The notes under the pieces were generated by a model. The model worked only from the letters and a program-made list of their open reading frames with translations, made no database searches and had not been told where the DNA came from. This document shows, one piece after another, positions 48,167-57,577 of a DNA stretch of 64,000 bases. The first letter of the stretch is position 1, and every line of letters begins with the position of its first letter. A program made the translations under genes and the position numbers. This DNA comes from Nitrosospira multiformis (GTDB taxonomy: Bacteria; Pseudomonadota; Gammaproteobacteria; Burkholderiales; Nitrosomonadaceae), in NCBI RefSeq assembly GCF_900103165.1, contig NZ_FNKY01000001.1, positions 434,001-498,000 of the forward strand. Direction: 5' to 3'.

Positions 48167-48967
48167 TTAGGAGGCCTTGTCTTTGCTGCTGGCGATAGTG
48201 CCGCTGACGGGAGAACTGGGGTTTGCGCTATAAAGTTTTTTCGCCATGCGTCCAGCCAGATAAGCTTCCCGCCCGGCTTCCACCGCCTTTTTCATGGCGG
48301 ACGCCATCAGTACCGGATTTTGCGCCGCGGCAATAGCGGTGTTCATCAGCACGCCATCACACCCCAGTTCCATAGCGATAGCTGCATCCGAAGCCGTGCC
48401 GACACCCGCATCGACGATTACCGGCACAGTGGCATTGTCGATGATAATCTGCAAATTCCACGGATTAAGAATCCCCATGCCGGAACCGATCAGCGAAGCC
48501 AGCGGCATCACCGCCACACAGCCGATCTCCTCCAGTTGCTTAGCGGCAATAGGATCGTCGGAAGTATAAACCATGACCTGAAAACCTTCTTTTATCAGGA
48601 TTTCCGCCGCCTTGAGGGTCTCGACCATGTTGGGGTAGAGCGTCTTCGGATCCCCCAGAACCTCCAGCTTCACCAAGCTGTGGCCATCCAGCAATTCACG
48701 CGCAAGGCGCAGGGTGCGCACCGCGTCATCCACGGTGTAGCACCCGGCTGTGTTAGGTAAGAACGTATATTGCGATGGCGGCAGCACATCCAGCAGGTTC
48801 GGCTCACCAGGATTCTGGCCGAGGTTAGTCCGGCGGATCGCCACCGTGATGATTTCCGCGCCGCTGGCATCAACCGCCGCACGCGTCTCGGCGAAATCCC
48901 GGTATTTGCCGGTACCTACCAGAAGCCGCGAGGAATATGTCTTGCCTGCAATGATGAAGTTATCCAT
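48167..48967 (-). CDS. thiG: Thiazole synthase ThiG
   Basis: ThiG forms the thiazole phosphate of thiamine from DXP, dehydroglycine and ThiS thiocarboxylate. The 266-residue TIM barrel shows [60 protein letters not shown] and [20 protein letters not shown]. It starts five bases after the thiS stop on the same strand. A C-terminal tail of about 20 residues ([20 protein letters not shown]) is slightly longer than usual. Confidence 0.96.
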   Translation of the reverse strand: MDNFIIAGKTYSSRLLVGTGKYRDFAETRAAVDASGAEIITVAIRRTNLGQNPGEPNLLDVLPPSQYTFLPNTAGCYTVDDAVRTLRLARELLDGHSLVKLEVLGDPKTLYPNMVETLKAAEILIKEGFQVMVYTSDDPIAAKQLEEIGCVAVMPLASLIGSGMGILNPWNLQIIIDNATVPVIVDAGVGTASDAAIAMELGCDGVLMNTAIAAAQNPVLMASAMKKAVEAGREAYLAGRMAKKLYSANPSSPVSGTIASSKDKAS

Positions 48968-48972
48968 AAGGC

Positions 48973-49218
48973 TTATCCCCCACCCACCGCGATCACGATT
49001 TCGAGCCTGTCTCCATCGGTCAGAATCTGCTCGTCGAACTTGCTGCGCGGGACAATCTCTCCGTTGCGCTCGATGGCGATACGCTTACCCTGCAATGCCA
49101 TGTGCGCCAGCAATTGCGTGATGTTCAGTGTCTCGTCATCCTGATCGCTTTTTAGCGATCGCGTTTGGCGAACCACGGGAAAGTGCTGGGGCTGCCCGTT
49201 AATGATGAGTTGTATCAT
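48973..49218 (-). CDS. thiS: Sulphur carrier protein ThiS
   Basis: A small ubiquitin-like carrier (81 residues from the ATG at 49218) with the C-terminal Gly-Gly-Gly (IVIAVGGG) that is thiocarboxylated. The N-terminus is [19 protein letters not shown] lies seven bases before this ATG; the longer frame from 49245 is less likely. There is an inserted polar loop ([12 protein letters not shown]) compared with shorter ThiS proteins. thiG follows immediately. No TPP riboswitch is seen upstream. Confidence 0.92.
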   Translation of the reverse strand: MIQLIINGQPQHFPVVRQTRSLKSDQDDETLNITQLLAHMALQGKRIAIERNGEIVPRSKFDEQILTDGDRLEIVIAVGGG

Positions 49219-49284
49219 TCTAGAACCGCCTGGAAACGGATACACGTTGGATAAAATAACTGCCGGATTTGGGTTGCAATACAG

Positions 49285-49313
49285 ATTATACGGTGGGGCA
49301 GTCTCATAGTCGA
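49285..49313 (-). promoter_or_regulatory. Sigma-70-like promoter candidate for thiS-thiG
   Basis: On the minus strand a perfect TATAAT (49285-49290) is preceded, 17 bases upstream, by TCGACT (49308-49313), a 4/6 match to TTGACA. It lies about 67 bp before the thiS ATG. Confidence 0.45.
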
Positions 49314-49445
49314 CAAATGACGCCCGTATCTTCCCCTACAAACTCGCTCTGCCAGGACGCCGGGAAGCCGTGAGACGGGCGACAGCACAAGCCACCTCTT
49401 ATTGCTCTCTTATTGCCGACAGCGCCCATAAAGCTGTTTCCATCG

Positions 49446-49451
49446 TATAAT
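49446..49451 (+). promoter_or_regulatory. -10 box of the tRNA-Gly promoter
   Basis: A perfect TATAAT ends ten bases before the first base of the tRNA, about the right distance for a transcription start at or just before the tRNA. No good -35 hexamer is visible. Confidence 0.45.
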
Positions 49452-49460
49452 TCAATCAAT

Positions 49461-49534
49461 GCGGGTGTAGCTCAATGGCAGAGCAGAAGCTTCCCAAGCT
49501 TACGACGAGGGTTCGATTCCCTTCACCCGCTCCA
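49461..49534 (+). tRNA. tRNA-Gly (anticodon CCC)
   Basis: A 74-base cloverleaf including the encoded CCA. Acceptor arm GCGGGTG / CACCCGC, D arm AGCTCAATGGCAGAGC, anticodon loop TTCCCAA (CCC, reading GGG) and T loop GTTCGATTC. The last pair of the anticodon stem is a G-A mismatch, the only irregularity. The next gene begins 13 bases after the tRNA end. Confidence 0.95.
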
Positions 49535-49547
49535 CCTTCTCCCGCCT

Positions 49548-51056
49548 ATGAATCGGTATCTCAGATACGCACTTATCGTATTTGCCGTCGTAACAACTTT
49601 GCTGGCCGGCCTTGTGATCTATATTGCCGCCATCTTCGACCCCAATGCCTATAAGCCCCAGATCATCCAATTGGTAAAGGAGAAAAAACAGCGTGCTCTC
49701 AGGCTCGATGGTGATATCAAGCTCACGTTCTTCCCCAGTATCGGCGCCACGGTCGGTAATGTCACTTTAAGCGAATATAACAGTGACAAGGAATTCGCCG
49801 CTGTAGAGAACATCTTTGTGTCCCTCGCCTTGATGCCATTGCTCAAAAAGCAACTGGCGATCAATGAAGTCGCTATCGGTGGACTCAAGGCCAATCTGAT
49901 TCGTTTCAAGGATGGCCGCACAAACATCGACGATCTTATTGCCAAGAGCGAAGAACCCGAACAATTCAAAATCGGCATTGATCATGTACGGGTAGAGAAA
50001 ACCCTGCTCGCGTTGCATGATGAAGCCAGCGGGGAACAATACGTATTCAGGGACTTGAGTCTCAGGGTCGACGAAAGCGGTTCTCGCGCCCATTTGGAGG
50101 GTAACCCGATACGACACAAGATGGTACTGGCGTTCAAGACCAACCCATCCAGTCAGCCAATGACTGATCTGGCCGCCAGGCTGGAGTTCGAATTAACGTC
50201 TGATTTCGATAAGCAGTATTACGCCCTGGATGGCCTGAATCTGGAGGTCAACGGTGCCGTTAAGGGAATCAATGATCTTGTGGTACGTTCCAGGGGTGAT
50301 TTGTCTATCAGGCCGGCTGCCGGCGAATTCGTCGCAAGCAAGATTACGCTGAGCATCACTGGAACAAGCGGCACGAATAATCTCGACATCAAATTGGACG
50401 CGCCGCGCTTGAGCCTCACCGGAGAAACAGTGGCTGGCGACAAAATAACCGCAGTGGCAAAAATGACCCATCCTAAGGGTAACACCAGCGGCACACTCTT
50501 CCTTTCAGGGGTAGCGGGCACCGTAACTGATTTCGAGAGTAATGCGCTGACCATTGAACTGGAGTCGAAGGAAGGGGAACTGGCCGTCAGGGCCTCGCTG
50601 GCTTCTCCACTTACCGGCAGCCTGGATACCCGCCAATTGAAACTGCCGGACTTAACCGCTGCTATCAGCGCCAATGGCCCGGAGATTCCCGGCAACGGCA
50701 TTAGCGGTAATCTGCTGGGCAGTGCTGCTGTGGACGGCTTGTCGCAGAACGTACAGGCTCATCTCACCGGCAAGCTTGGGGATAGCAATATCCGGGCTCA
50801 ACTGGGAGCGACGGGCTTTGTCCAGCCAGCCTTCAATTTTGAAGTGGACATCGATCAATTGGATGTGGATCGCTTTTTGCCAAAACAACAAAAACCGGGA
50901 AAACAAGCGGGAAAAATCGAAGGCGGAGAAACCCTGAAGGAACAGCTGGGTTTATCTGTGCTCGATGATCTGAAGGTTCGGGGTTCGATCCGCATCGGTT
51001 TGCTGAAAGGCGCCAACGTCAAGTCATCCAACGTGAAGCTCGACATTAATCCTTAG
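49548..51056 (+). CDS. AsmA-family envelope protein
   Basis: A 502-residue protein with an N-terminal membrane anchor (YALIVFAVVTTLLAGLVIYI) and the AsmA opening (FDPNAYKPQIIQLVKEK, RALRLDGDIKLTFFPSIGAT, MPLLKKQLAINEVAIGGLKA). A long beta-rich periplasmic domain follows. AsmA-like proteins are thought to move lipids between membranes. The frame is open through the tRNA upstream, but the ATG at 49548 gives the family N-terminus. With only 13 bases to the tRNA, it must be co-transcribed with it or use a promoter inside it. mutY follows 22 bp later. Confidence 0.9.
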   Translation: MNRYLRYALIVFAVVTTLLAGLVIYIAAIFDPNAYKPQIIQLVKEKKQRALRLDGDIKLTFFPSIGATVGNVTLSEYNSDKEFAAVENIFVSLALMPLLKKQLAINEVAIGGLKANLIRFKDGRTNIDDLIAKSEEPEQFKIGIDHVRVEKTLLALHDEASGEQYVFRDLSLRVDESGSRAHLEGNPIRHKMVLAFKTNPSSQPMTDLAARLEFELTSDFDKQYYALDGLNLEVNGAVKGINDLVVRSRGDLSIRPAAGEFVASKITLSITGTSGTNNLDIKLDAPRLSLTGETVAGDKITAVAKMTHPKGNTSGTLFLSGVAGTVTDFESNALTIELESKEGELAVRASLASPLTGSLDTRQLKLPDLTAAISANGPEIPGNGISGNLLGSAAVDGLSQNVQAHLTGKLGDSNIRAQLGATGFVQPAFNFEVDIDQLDVDRFLPKQQKPGKQAGKIEGGETLKEQLGLSVLDDLKVRGSIRIGLLKGANVKSSNVKLDINP

Positions 51057-51078
51057 GAAGGGGCACCGGACCCATCAC

Positions 51079-52173
51079 ATGTCTACTTTCTCCGCCAAAC
51101 TGATCCATTGGCAAAAACTCCATGGACGTAGCAACCTTCCCTGGCAGAACACGCGCGACCCGTATGCTATCTGGGTTTCCGAGATCATGTTGCAGCAAAC
51201 GCAGGTAACCACCGTCATTCCCTATTACCTGCGGTTTCTGCAGCGCTTTCCCGATATCGAAAGTGTCGCCTCAAGTTCTGTGGATGAAGTATTGGCGCTA
51301 TGGAGCGGCCTGGGTTACTACTCACGTGGAAGGAATCTGCATCAGGCGGCACGTTTGATCGCCAGAGATCAGGGTGGCATATTTCCGCGAAACTTCGAAG
51401 TCATTCAACAGCTCCCCGGCATTGGGCGCTCCACCGCTGCCGCAATTGCGGTGTTCGCCTATGGAGAGCAACGCGCCATACTCGATGGCAACGTCAAGCG
51501 CGTTTTTGCCCGCTGCTTCGGCGTGGATGGCTACCCCGGAGAAAGAAAGAATGAGTTGTTGCTGTGGCGGAAAGCTGAAGAACTACTGCCGGAGAGTTAT
51601 GAAGGTAACCAGATAGAGATTTATACTCAGGCACTGATGGATCTGGGCGCAACCGTTTGCACCCGCGGCCAACCCAAGTGCATGACATGCCCGCTGCAGC
51701 AGGATTGCATCGCCTTGCGGAATGACTGCGTGGCTCGGCTTCCTGTTTCCCGGCCCCGCAGGCCGCTACCGGAAAAAGAAACGGTTCTGTTGATGCTAAT
51801 GAAGCAAGGCGAAGTGCTGCTGGGAAAACGCCCTGCCACAGGGATTTGGGGCGGACTATGGTGCTTGCCCGAAATGCCGGTGGGCGAAGACGCCATCGCA
51901 TATTGTATGCAGCACTTTGGAATGAAGGTAAAGCCGCTGGCTCACATGCCCCCATTGGATCATACCTTCACCCATTTCAGACTACGGATTCATCCGCGGC
52001 CGCTGCAAGTCGTTTCCTATCCCGCCGTTATGCAGGCGCGGGAGCAAGACGAGACAATGTGGATAATGCTTGACGACGCCCTGGAAGCGGCCATTCCCGC
52101 CCCGGTCAGAAAATTGATTCTGCAACATGGATACCCGCAATCAGGTCAATTGCCGTTCGAAAAACAACGATGA
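51079..52173 (+). CDS. mutY: A/G-specific adenine glycosylase
   Basis: MutY removes adenine mispaired with 8-oxoguanine. The 364-residue protein shows NLPWQNTRDPYAIWVSEIML then LQQTQVTTVIPYYLRFLQRF, the helix-hairpin-helix LPGIGRSTAAAIAVFAYGEQ, and DGNVKRVFARCFGVDG. The 4Fe-4S cysteines are in CTRGQPKCMTCPLQQDC. A C-terminal NUDIX-like domain reads the lesion (GIWGGLWCLPEMP, then HTFTHFRL). Confidence 0.97.
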   Translation: MSTFSAKLIHWQKLHGRSNLPWQNTRDPYAIWVSEIMLQQTQVTTVIPYYLRFLQRFPDIESVASSSVDEVLALWSGLGYYSRGRNLHQAARLIARDQGGIFPRNFEVIQQLPGIGRSTAAAIAVFAYGEQRAILDGNVKRVFARCFGVDGYPGERKNELLLWRKAEELLPESYEGNQIEIYTQALMDLGATVCTRGQPKCMTCPLQQDCIALRNDCVARLPVSRPRRPLPEKETVLLMLMKQGEVLLGKRPATGIWGGLWCLPEMPVGEDAIAYCMQHFGMKVKPLAHMPPLDHTFTHFRLRIHPRPLQVVSYPAVMQAREQDETMWIMLDDALEAAIPAPVRKLILQHGYPQSGQLPFEKQR

Positions 52174-52215
52174 TTTTACGCAATCAATATTTTCTACAAG
52201 TAGTTCACCAAAATA

Positions 52216-52842
52216 ATGCATAACTGGCGGGAATGGAGAAAACATCGGCGCACTGAATTGATGACGCGAAGGGAATTAGTGAGCGAGTCGGAGCAGCGCT
52301 GTTGGAATACGGCTATCACATACTCGCTAGAACGAGGCTTTCCCTCGTTGCAAAACAGCGTAGTCGGGTTTTGCTGGCCCCATCGTGGCGAATATGACCC
52401 GCGTCCCGCGATGAACTATTTCAGAGAACATGGCGCAACGCTTGCATTGCCCGAGATCGTAAATAAACATGAGGCGCTGCGTTTTCGCAAATGGTGGCCG
52501 GAAGCACCCATGAAAATCGGTGCTTACGATATCCCGGTGCCTGATAATACCGATCCGGTAACAGTTGGCGCGGTGATAACTCCCATGATCGGCTTCGATC
52601 AATCGGGCTTCCGGCTTGGGTATGGCGGCGGCTATTTTGATCGCACCCTGGTTGCAATCGTACCGCGTCCGCTGGCTATCGGTGTGGCGTTTGAAATACT
52701 GCGTCTGAGCAGCGTCCACCCCCAGCCGCACGATATTCCGATGGATTTTATTGTGACCGAGGCCGGGATTTATCGGGTAACGTCCATCGGCCTGGATTTG
52801 ATTTCCGTCGAGGAGTGTGCGGCGGAAAATGCGTTGAAATAG
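52216..52842 (+). CDS. 5-formyltetrahydrofolate cyclo-ligase
   Basis: This 208-residue enzyme converts 5-formyl-THF to 5,10-methenyl-THF with ATP. Family motifs are visible: VGFCWPHRGEYDPRPAMNYF, ALPEIVNKHEALRFRKW, VITPMIGFDQSGFRLGYGGG and YFDRTL. It is on the same strand as mutY, 42 bp downstream, and converges with ubiX. Confidence 0.93.
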   Translation: MHNWREWRKHRRTELMTRRELVSESEQRCWNTAITYSLERGFPSLQNSVVGFCWPHRGEYDPRPAMNYFREHGATLALPEIVNKHEALRFRKWWPEAPMKIGAYDIPVPDNTDPVTVGAVITPMIGFDQSGFRLGYGGGYFDRTLVAIVPRPLAIGVAFEILRLSSVHPQPHDIPMDFIVTEAGIYRVTSIGLDLISVEECAAENALK

Positions 52843-52894
52843 ATATACGTTCCTGAAATTGATAGGACTCTACTCCATATCCCACCGCACAAGG

Positions 52895-53509
52895 CTAATT
52901 TTCCGTGCCCCAGCGCGGCATAAGCGTATGCGCCACTCCGAGGTGATCAAGTATGCGCGCCACAATAAAGTCGACCACATCCTGCACCTGCGCGGGATGG
53001 TGATAGAAACCTGGGTTGGCAGGCAGGATCACCGCGCCACTGCGCGCAAGTTTCAACATATTTTCAAGGTGAATGACGGAAAATGGCGTTTCGCGCGGAA
53101 CCAGAATAAGCTTCCGGCTTTCCTTCAGCATGACATCCGCTGCACGCTCGATCAGTTTCTCGCTGAGCCCCGCCGCAATAGCGGCGAGCGTTCCCATGGT
53201 GCAGGGACAGACCACCATCGCGTCCGCCGGATTGGAACCGGAAGCCACCGGAGCAAACCATTCCTCTCGTCCGAATACTCGCAGCTGTCCTTCAGCGGCA
53301 TTAAACCGATGCCCGAATAATTCTTCCACTTCTTTGGCGCGAGACGGCAGCACCAGTTGCATTTCCTGGTGCGCAACAATCTGTGCCGCTTGAGAATACA
53401 GCAGGTAGACACGATTGCCACCCGCCAGCAACAATTCCAGCAGGCGTATACCGTACGGCATTCCGGATGCGCCGGTAAAAGCAAGGGTAATGGTTTTTGT
53501 TGTACTCAT
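52895..53509 (-). CDS. ubiX: Flavin prenyltransferase UbiX
   Basis: UbiX makes the prenylated FMN needed by the decarboxylase UbiD in ubiquinone synthesis. The 204-residue protein shows TLAFTGASGMPYGIRLLELL, APVASGSNPADAMVVCPCTM, GTLAAIAAGLSEKLIERAAD and LILVPRETPFSVIHLENML. It is read toward the cyclo-ligase gene. The name rests on clear family motifs. Confidence 0.96.
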   Translation of the reverse strand: MSTTKTITLAFTGASGMPYGIRLLELLLAGGNRVYLLYSQAAQIVAHQEMQLVLPSRAKEVEELFGHRFNAAEGQLRVFGREEWFAPVASGSNPADAMVVCPCTMGTLAAIAAGLSEKLIERAADVMLKESRKLILVPRETPFSVIHLENMLKLARSGAVILPANPGFYHHPAQVQDVVDFIVARILDHLGVAHTLMPRWGTEN

Positions 53510-53569
53510 GGGCGTCGACCGTTTATTTTCTGACAGTACTGGCGATTTATCTTTTACAAGTCAGTTGAA

Positions 53570-54415
53570 TCACAGGGATGAATCCAGCTCCCTATGCCGC
53601 ACCAGAACCTGGTTGTTTCCCGCGAAATAACGTGCCAGCCGTTCCACGAAATACACCGATCGATGACGCCCGCCAGTGCAGCCGATAGCCACGGTCAGGT
53701 AACTGCGATTGTCGCGAATGAAGCAAGGGAGCCAGTCATCGACAAATCGCCTGATATCATCGAACATTCGATTGACATCGATATTCGCATCAAGATATTC
53801 GATTACCGGCCCATCTCTCCCGGTAAGCGGCCGCAAGAGTACCTCATAGTGTGGATTGGGAAGGCAGCGAACATCGAATACCATGTCGGAATCCAGTGGA
53901 ATGCCATGCTTAAAGCCGAACGATTGAAACAGGAGCGTCAGGCTTGCGGGATTGAGACCGATGAAATCTCTGACCCACGCACGCAATGAACTGGCACTCA
54001 GGTCGCTGGTATCGATGCGATTTGCGAGATCGCGCACCTCGCGCAGCATTTCGCGCTCCAGCTGTATGCATTCGGGCAACGTCGAGTGATCGTCACTGAG
54101 TGGATGGCGGCGGCGTGTTTCCGAAAAACGCTTTACCAGTGTATATGTTTTAGCCTCCAGGAACAGCAGGTGCACATCTATCTCCTGCCGCCTCAAGTCA
54201 GCCAACTGCTGCGGCAGCAGGTGCAAAGTCTCACGGCTTCGGGCGTCGATACTGACAGCCGCCCGTGGATGCGCCGATCCTTTTAAATAAAGCGTAACCT
54301 CTCGCAACAGGCTTGCCGGAAGGTTATCCACGCAATAATAGCCGCTGTCCTCCAGCGCGGTAAGTGCGATGCTCTTGCCGGAACCGGCGAGGCCGCTAAT
54401 GACGATCAGTTGCAT
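53570..54415 (-). CDS. rapZ: RNase adapter protein RapZ (nucleotide-binding YvcJ family)
   Basis: A 281-residue P-loop protein: [33 protein letters not shown], and the C-terminal domain with [40 protein letters not shown]. In enterobacteria RapZ guides RNase E to small RNAs controlling glmS; here, as in other betaproteobacteria, it follows hprK on the same strand. That target is not shown for this organism. Confidence 0.94.
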   Translation of the reverse strand: MQLIVISGLAGSGKSIALTALEDSGYYCVDNLPASLLREVTLYLKGSAHPRAAVSIDARSRETLHLLPQQLADLRRQEIDVHLLFLEAKTYTLVKRFSETRRRHPLSDDHSTLPECIQLEREMLREVRDLANRIDTSDLSASSLRAWVRDFIGLNPASLTLLFQSFGFKHGIPLDSDMVFDVRCLPNPHYEVLLRPLTGRDGPVIEYLDANIDVNRMFDDIRRFVDDWLPCFIRDNRSYLTVAIGCTGGRHRSVYFVERLARYFAGNNQVLVRHRELDSSL

Positions 54416-54479
54416 TTCTTATCAAGATGTAAGAATGAAGAATGCCCCTAAAAGACATCGATAGACACCGATTTTGAAT

Positions 54480-55460
54480 TCACGGCTCATTTTCCAGGTT
54501 TTTATCATTTTCCTGATTCTCCATTTCCTGCTGATGCCGCGCAAGAAACTCCTGGGCGCTGTCGATCCCTCGCAGCTGCAAGACATAATTACGCACCGCC
54601 GCTTCCACCAGTACGGCCAAGTTGCGCCCCGCGGCAACCGGGATGATAACTTTTCGGATATTGACGTCCAGTATGTTTTCGGTGACGTCATTGATCGGCA
54701 GCCGTTCCAGGGAATTAAAATCCACACTGTTGGGTTTTTGCAGATGCACGATAAGCTTCATGTTTTTTTTCCGGCGTACCGCGGTCTCGCCAAAAATAGT
54801 ACGAATATTCAGCATTCCCAACCCGCGGACTTCAAGAAAATCGCGCAACATCGGCGGACAGCGTCCCTCCAGGGTTTCCGGAGCGATGCGATAAAGCTCC
54901 ACCACATCATCCGCGACCAGCCCGTGACCACGGCTCACCAGTTCCAGCGCAAGTTCACTTTTGCCGACACCGCTTTCGCCAGTAATCATTACGCCCATTC
55001 CCAGAACGTCCAGCAGAACGCCGTGCCGGCTACTGGAAGGAGCCAGGGCGCGCCCCAGATAGGGACGCAATATCCAGATCACCTCCAGGCTGGAATGCGG
55101 CGAACAGAACAAGGGAGTATGAGTGGAGTCTGCAAAAATCTTTATTGAGGCTGGCACGGGAGCGCCACCGGCAACGATAATGCACCACAGGTTGCTTTGC
55201 GCAAGCCGCTCCATATTCTGCCGCAAGGAAACAGGATCGAGCTGATTGAGATAATCAGCTTCTGGATCGTTCAGCACCTGTATCCAGTTAGGGTGGATGA
55301 AATTGAGATGACCGATTATCCCCTGTGTAGAGCGGGCGATGGCATCATCGTCGAGTTGCCTGTCACCACCGTCCCTCCCTCCCTCCCAGGTCAGAGTCAG
55401 CTTTTGCTGTTTTTCTTCAAATAGTTGCGTGATACTGATTCGGGACATTCGATAGGGCAA
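54480..55460 (-). CDS. hprK: HPr kinase/phosphorylase
   Basis: HprK phosphorylates HPr on serine and also removes the phosphate. The 326-residue protein has the P-loop VMITGESGVGKSELALELVS, then LVADDVVELYRIAPETLEGR and the signature LEVRGLGMLNIRTIFGE. The C-terminal K3 loop region (NILDVNIRKVIIPVAAGRNL) is present. It lies between hpf and rapZ in an incomplete-PTS cluster. No ptsN-like gene is found in the 121-bp gap before it. Confidence 0.95.
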   Translation of the reverse strand: MPYRMSRISITQLFEEKQQKLTLTWEGGRDGGDRQLDDDAIARSTQGIIGHLNFIHPNWIQVLNDPEADYLNQLDPVSLRQNMERLAQSNLWCIIVAGGAPVPASIKIFADSTHTPLFCSPHSSLEVIWILRPYLGRALAPSSSRHGVLLDVLGMGVMITGESGVGKSELALELVSRGHGLVADDVVELYRIAPETLEGRCPPMLRDFLEVRGLGMLNIRTIFGETAVRRKKNMKLIVHLQKPNSVDFNSLERLPINDVTENILDVNIRKVIIPVAAGRNLAVLVEAAVRNYVLQLRGIDSAQEFLARHQQEMENQENDKNLENEP

Positions 55461-55581
55461 TACAATACGATTGATGAGAATGTAGTAGCGGTGCGTTTTA
55501 GCTACCGAATCATGGCGATGGACGTTTTCCCAATGTTACAAGAGAAGACGCCAGGCTTCTACGATCCTGAATCCGTTCCGG

Positions 55582-55917
55582 CTACTCCGGCTGTTCCATT
55601 TCCTGATTTTTCAACGCACCATTATTGCGGCGGCTTGTATTCTTTTCCTTGTGCCTGAGAATCTGTCGATCAAGTTTATCCACCAGACTGTCTATTGAAG
55701 CATACATATCGGCACTGTCGGTCTCCACAAAAATATCTTTCCCTTTCACGTGTACATTGGCCTCAGCCTTCTGCTGAAGTTTTTCCACCGACAGTATCAC
55801 GCTGACATCAATAACATGGTCGAAATGACGCGTAACCTTGCTCATCTTTGAAGCGACATAATCACGCAAGGAGGGGGTAATTTCTACGTGGTGACCGGTA
55901 AGATTTAGATTCATCAT
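55582..55917 (-). CDS. hpf: Ribosome hibernation promoting factor
   Basis: This short HPF (111 residues) dimerises 70S ribosomes in stationary phase. It shows MNLNLTGHHVEITPSLRDYV, ASKMSKVTRHFDHVIDVSVI, ANVHVKGKDIFVETDSADMY and ASIDSLVDKLDRQILRHKEK. It lies 17 bp after rpoN on the same strand, the standard rpoN-hpf arrangement. Confidence 0.96.
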   Translation of the reverse strand: MMNLNLTGHHVEITPSLRDYVASKMSKVTRHFDHVIDVSVILSVEKLQQKAEANVHVKGKDIFVETDSADMYASIDSLVDKLDRQILRHKEKNTSRRNNGALKNQEMEQPE

Positions 55918-55934
55918 GCCTCCTGAGCTTGGGG

Positions 55935-57410
55935 TTAAAATGATTTACGAAGATTAACGGGAGGAATCTGAATGGACTCCCGATATTTTGCGACAGTACG
56001 ACGAGCAACTACAATGCCTTGCTGTCCCAGAATTTCTGAAATCTGACTATCACTCAGTGGTTTCTTTGCATTTTCAGCATTTACCATTTGCTTGATCAGC
56101 GCACGAATCGCGGTGGCGGAACAGGCGCCACCGGTATCGGTTGCCACGTGACTGCCAAAAAAATACTTTAACTCGAATATACCACGCGGCGTGCGCATAA
56201 ATTTTTGAGTGGTCACACGCGAAATTGTGGACTCATGCAACTCAAGCGCTTCCGCAATTTCCCGCAACACCAGCGGGCGCATGGCGACTGCACCGTGCTC
56301 AAAAAACTGCCGTTGGCGATCGACGACAGCGGAGGAAACCCTCAGTATGGTGCCGAAACGCTGCTGCACATTCTTGATGAGCCATTTGGCTTCATGTAAC
56401 TGACTCACGAGCCGGCGCGCGGAATCATCATGGCTCCGTTTAAGGATGTCCGCATAGAGACGATTGATCTTGAGGCGCGGCATTGCCTCCGGATTGAGAC
56501 TGGCTACCCAGGAACCATTGATTTTTGTTACGATCACGTCAGGGATAATGTAACGCGCTACCGCCGAACTGAACGCCGTACCCGGTCTCGGATTCAAGTG
56601 GGTGATAAGATGCTGAACTGAACGCAGGCATTCGTCATCACAATGCAACAACTTTTTGATTGTGCAAAAATCCCGTGACGCCAGGCTGTCGAGATGGCTG
56701 TCAACCAGAAGTAGCGCGCGATCCCGGAAGGGTGTACCTTCCGGCAGAGCTTGCAATTGCATGCTCAGGCATTCCCTCAAATTACGCGCGCCCACACCAG
56801 GCGGATCAAGATGCTGCAGATATTCAAGGGCAATGTGCAGAGCATCGATATCTATTTCAAGCTCCGGCGGCAAGAAGCTAACGAGTTCTTCCAGATCCTG
56901 AGCAAGGTAGCCATCGTCATTCAAGCTGTCGATCAGTAAGCCGACAATTCGCCGGTCGCGCTCGCCAATCTGGCTCAGGCTGAGTTGCATATTAAGATGC
57001 TCACGTAAACTGGGGGGCTCTGCCGCCTGTTGCGGAAAATCTCGCTCCTCGTCCTCATCACGCGTGCTGCGAAAAGTGCCATCGTCGCCGGACCAGTCCG
57101 ATTCATCGGCCATGCCATTTTTTATACCAGAATCGCTCTCGGCCGCAGGCATCTCCGCCATGGTGTCACCGGAGGCTTCCAGCAAATCCGGGGCGAGCGG
57201 TTCCACCGAGCTATCGAGGAGGTTAGGCCGATATTCAGTAACGTCGCTACCGATGCTGTCATCCAGCTCCAGCAGGGGATTTTCCTGCACGATGCGCTCA
57301 ATCTCCTGATTCAGTTCAACCGTGGAAAGCTGTAGCAACCGGATGGCTTGCTGCAATTGAGGAGTAAGCGCCAGGTGCTGCGACAGTTTAAACTGGAGGG
57401 TAGGCTTCAT
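55935..57410 (-). CDS. rpoN: RNA polymerase sigma-54 factor
   Basis: Sigma-54 directs transcription from -24/-12 promoters with enhancer-binding activators, typically for nitrogen and envelope functions. The 491-residue protein has the Gln-rich N-terminal activator region (LQFKLSQHLALTPQLQQAIR, LLQLSTVELNQEIERIVQEN), an acidic linker, the core-binding region and, near the end, the RpoN box ARRTVAKYRES. It follows lptB with about 170 bp between and precedes hpf. Confidence 0.97.
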   Translation of the reverse strand: MKPTLQFKLSQHLALTPQLQQAIRLLQLSTVELNQEIERIVQENPLLELDDSIGSDVTEYRPNLLDSSVEPLAPDLLEASGDTMAEMPAAESDSGIKNGMADESDWSGDDGTFRSTRDEDEERDFPQQAAEPPSLREHLNMQLSLSQIGERDRRIVGLLIDSLNDDGYLAQDLEELVSFLPPELEIDIDALHIALEYLQHLDPPGVGARNLRECLSMQLQALPEGTPFRDRALLLVDSHLDSLASRDFCTIKKLLHCDDECLRSVQHLITHLNPRPGTAFSSAVARYIIPDVIVTKINGSWVASLNPEAMPRLKINRLYADILKRSHDDSARRLVSQLHEAKWLIKNVQQRFGTILRVSSAVVDRQRQFFEHGAVAMRPLVLREIAEALELHESTISRVTTQKFMRTPRGIFELKYFFGSHVATDTGGACSATAIRALIKQMVNAENAKKPLSDSQISEILGQQGIVVARRTVAKYRESIQIPPVNLRKSF

Positions 57411-57577
57411 AATCCTAAATCCGCTGGTTGATCGCTCATTTATCAGTCTAGAATTATGATTCGTAAAGAATTTCTTTGCTATTTGATTCTCACCTTTTGG
57501 GTGAGCCTGCTACGGGGCGGATTTAGGATAATATGAACAACGGTAAAACCGAATTCGCGCAGATCAAATCCTCATTT

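Noticed and set aside
49219-49412. Possible TPP riboswitch before thiS
   Set aside because: The conserved CUGAGA and GAACCUGAUCUGG-type segments are absent on the minus strand; only a promoter-like sequence is seen.
49413-49547. Upstream extension of the AsmA-family frame
   Set aside because: The extra codons run through the tRNA-Gly gene and have no protein character.
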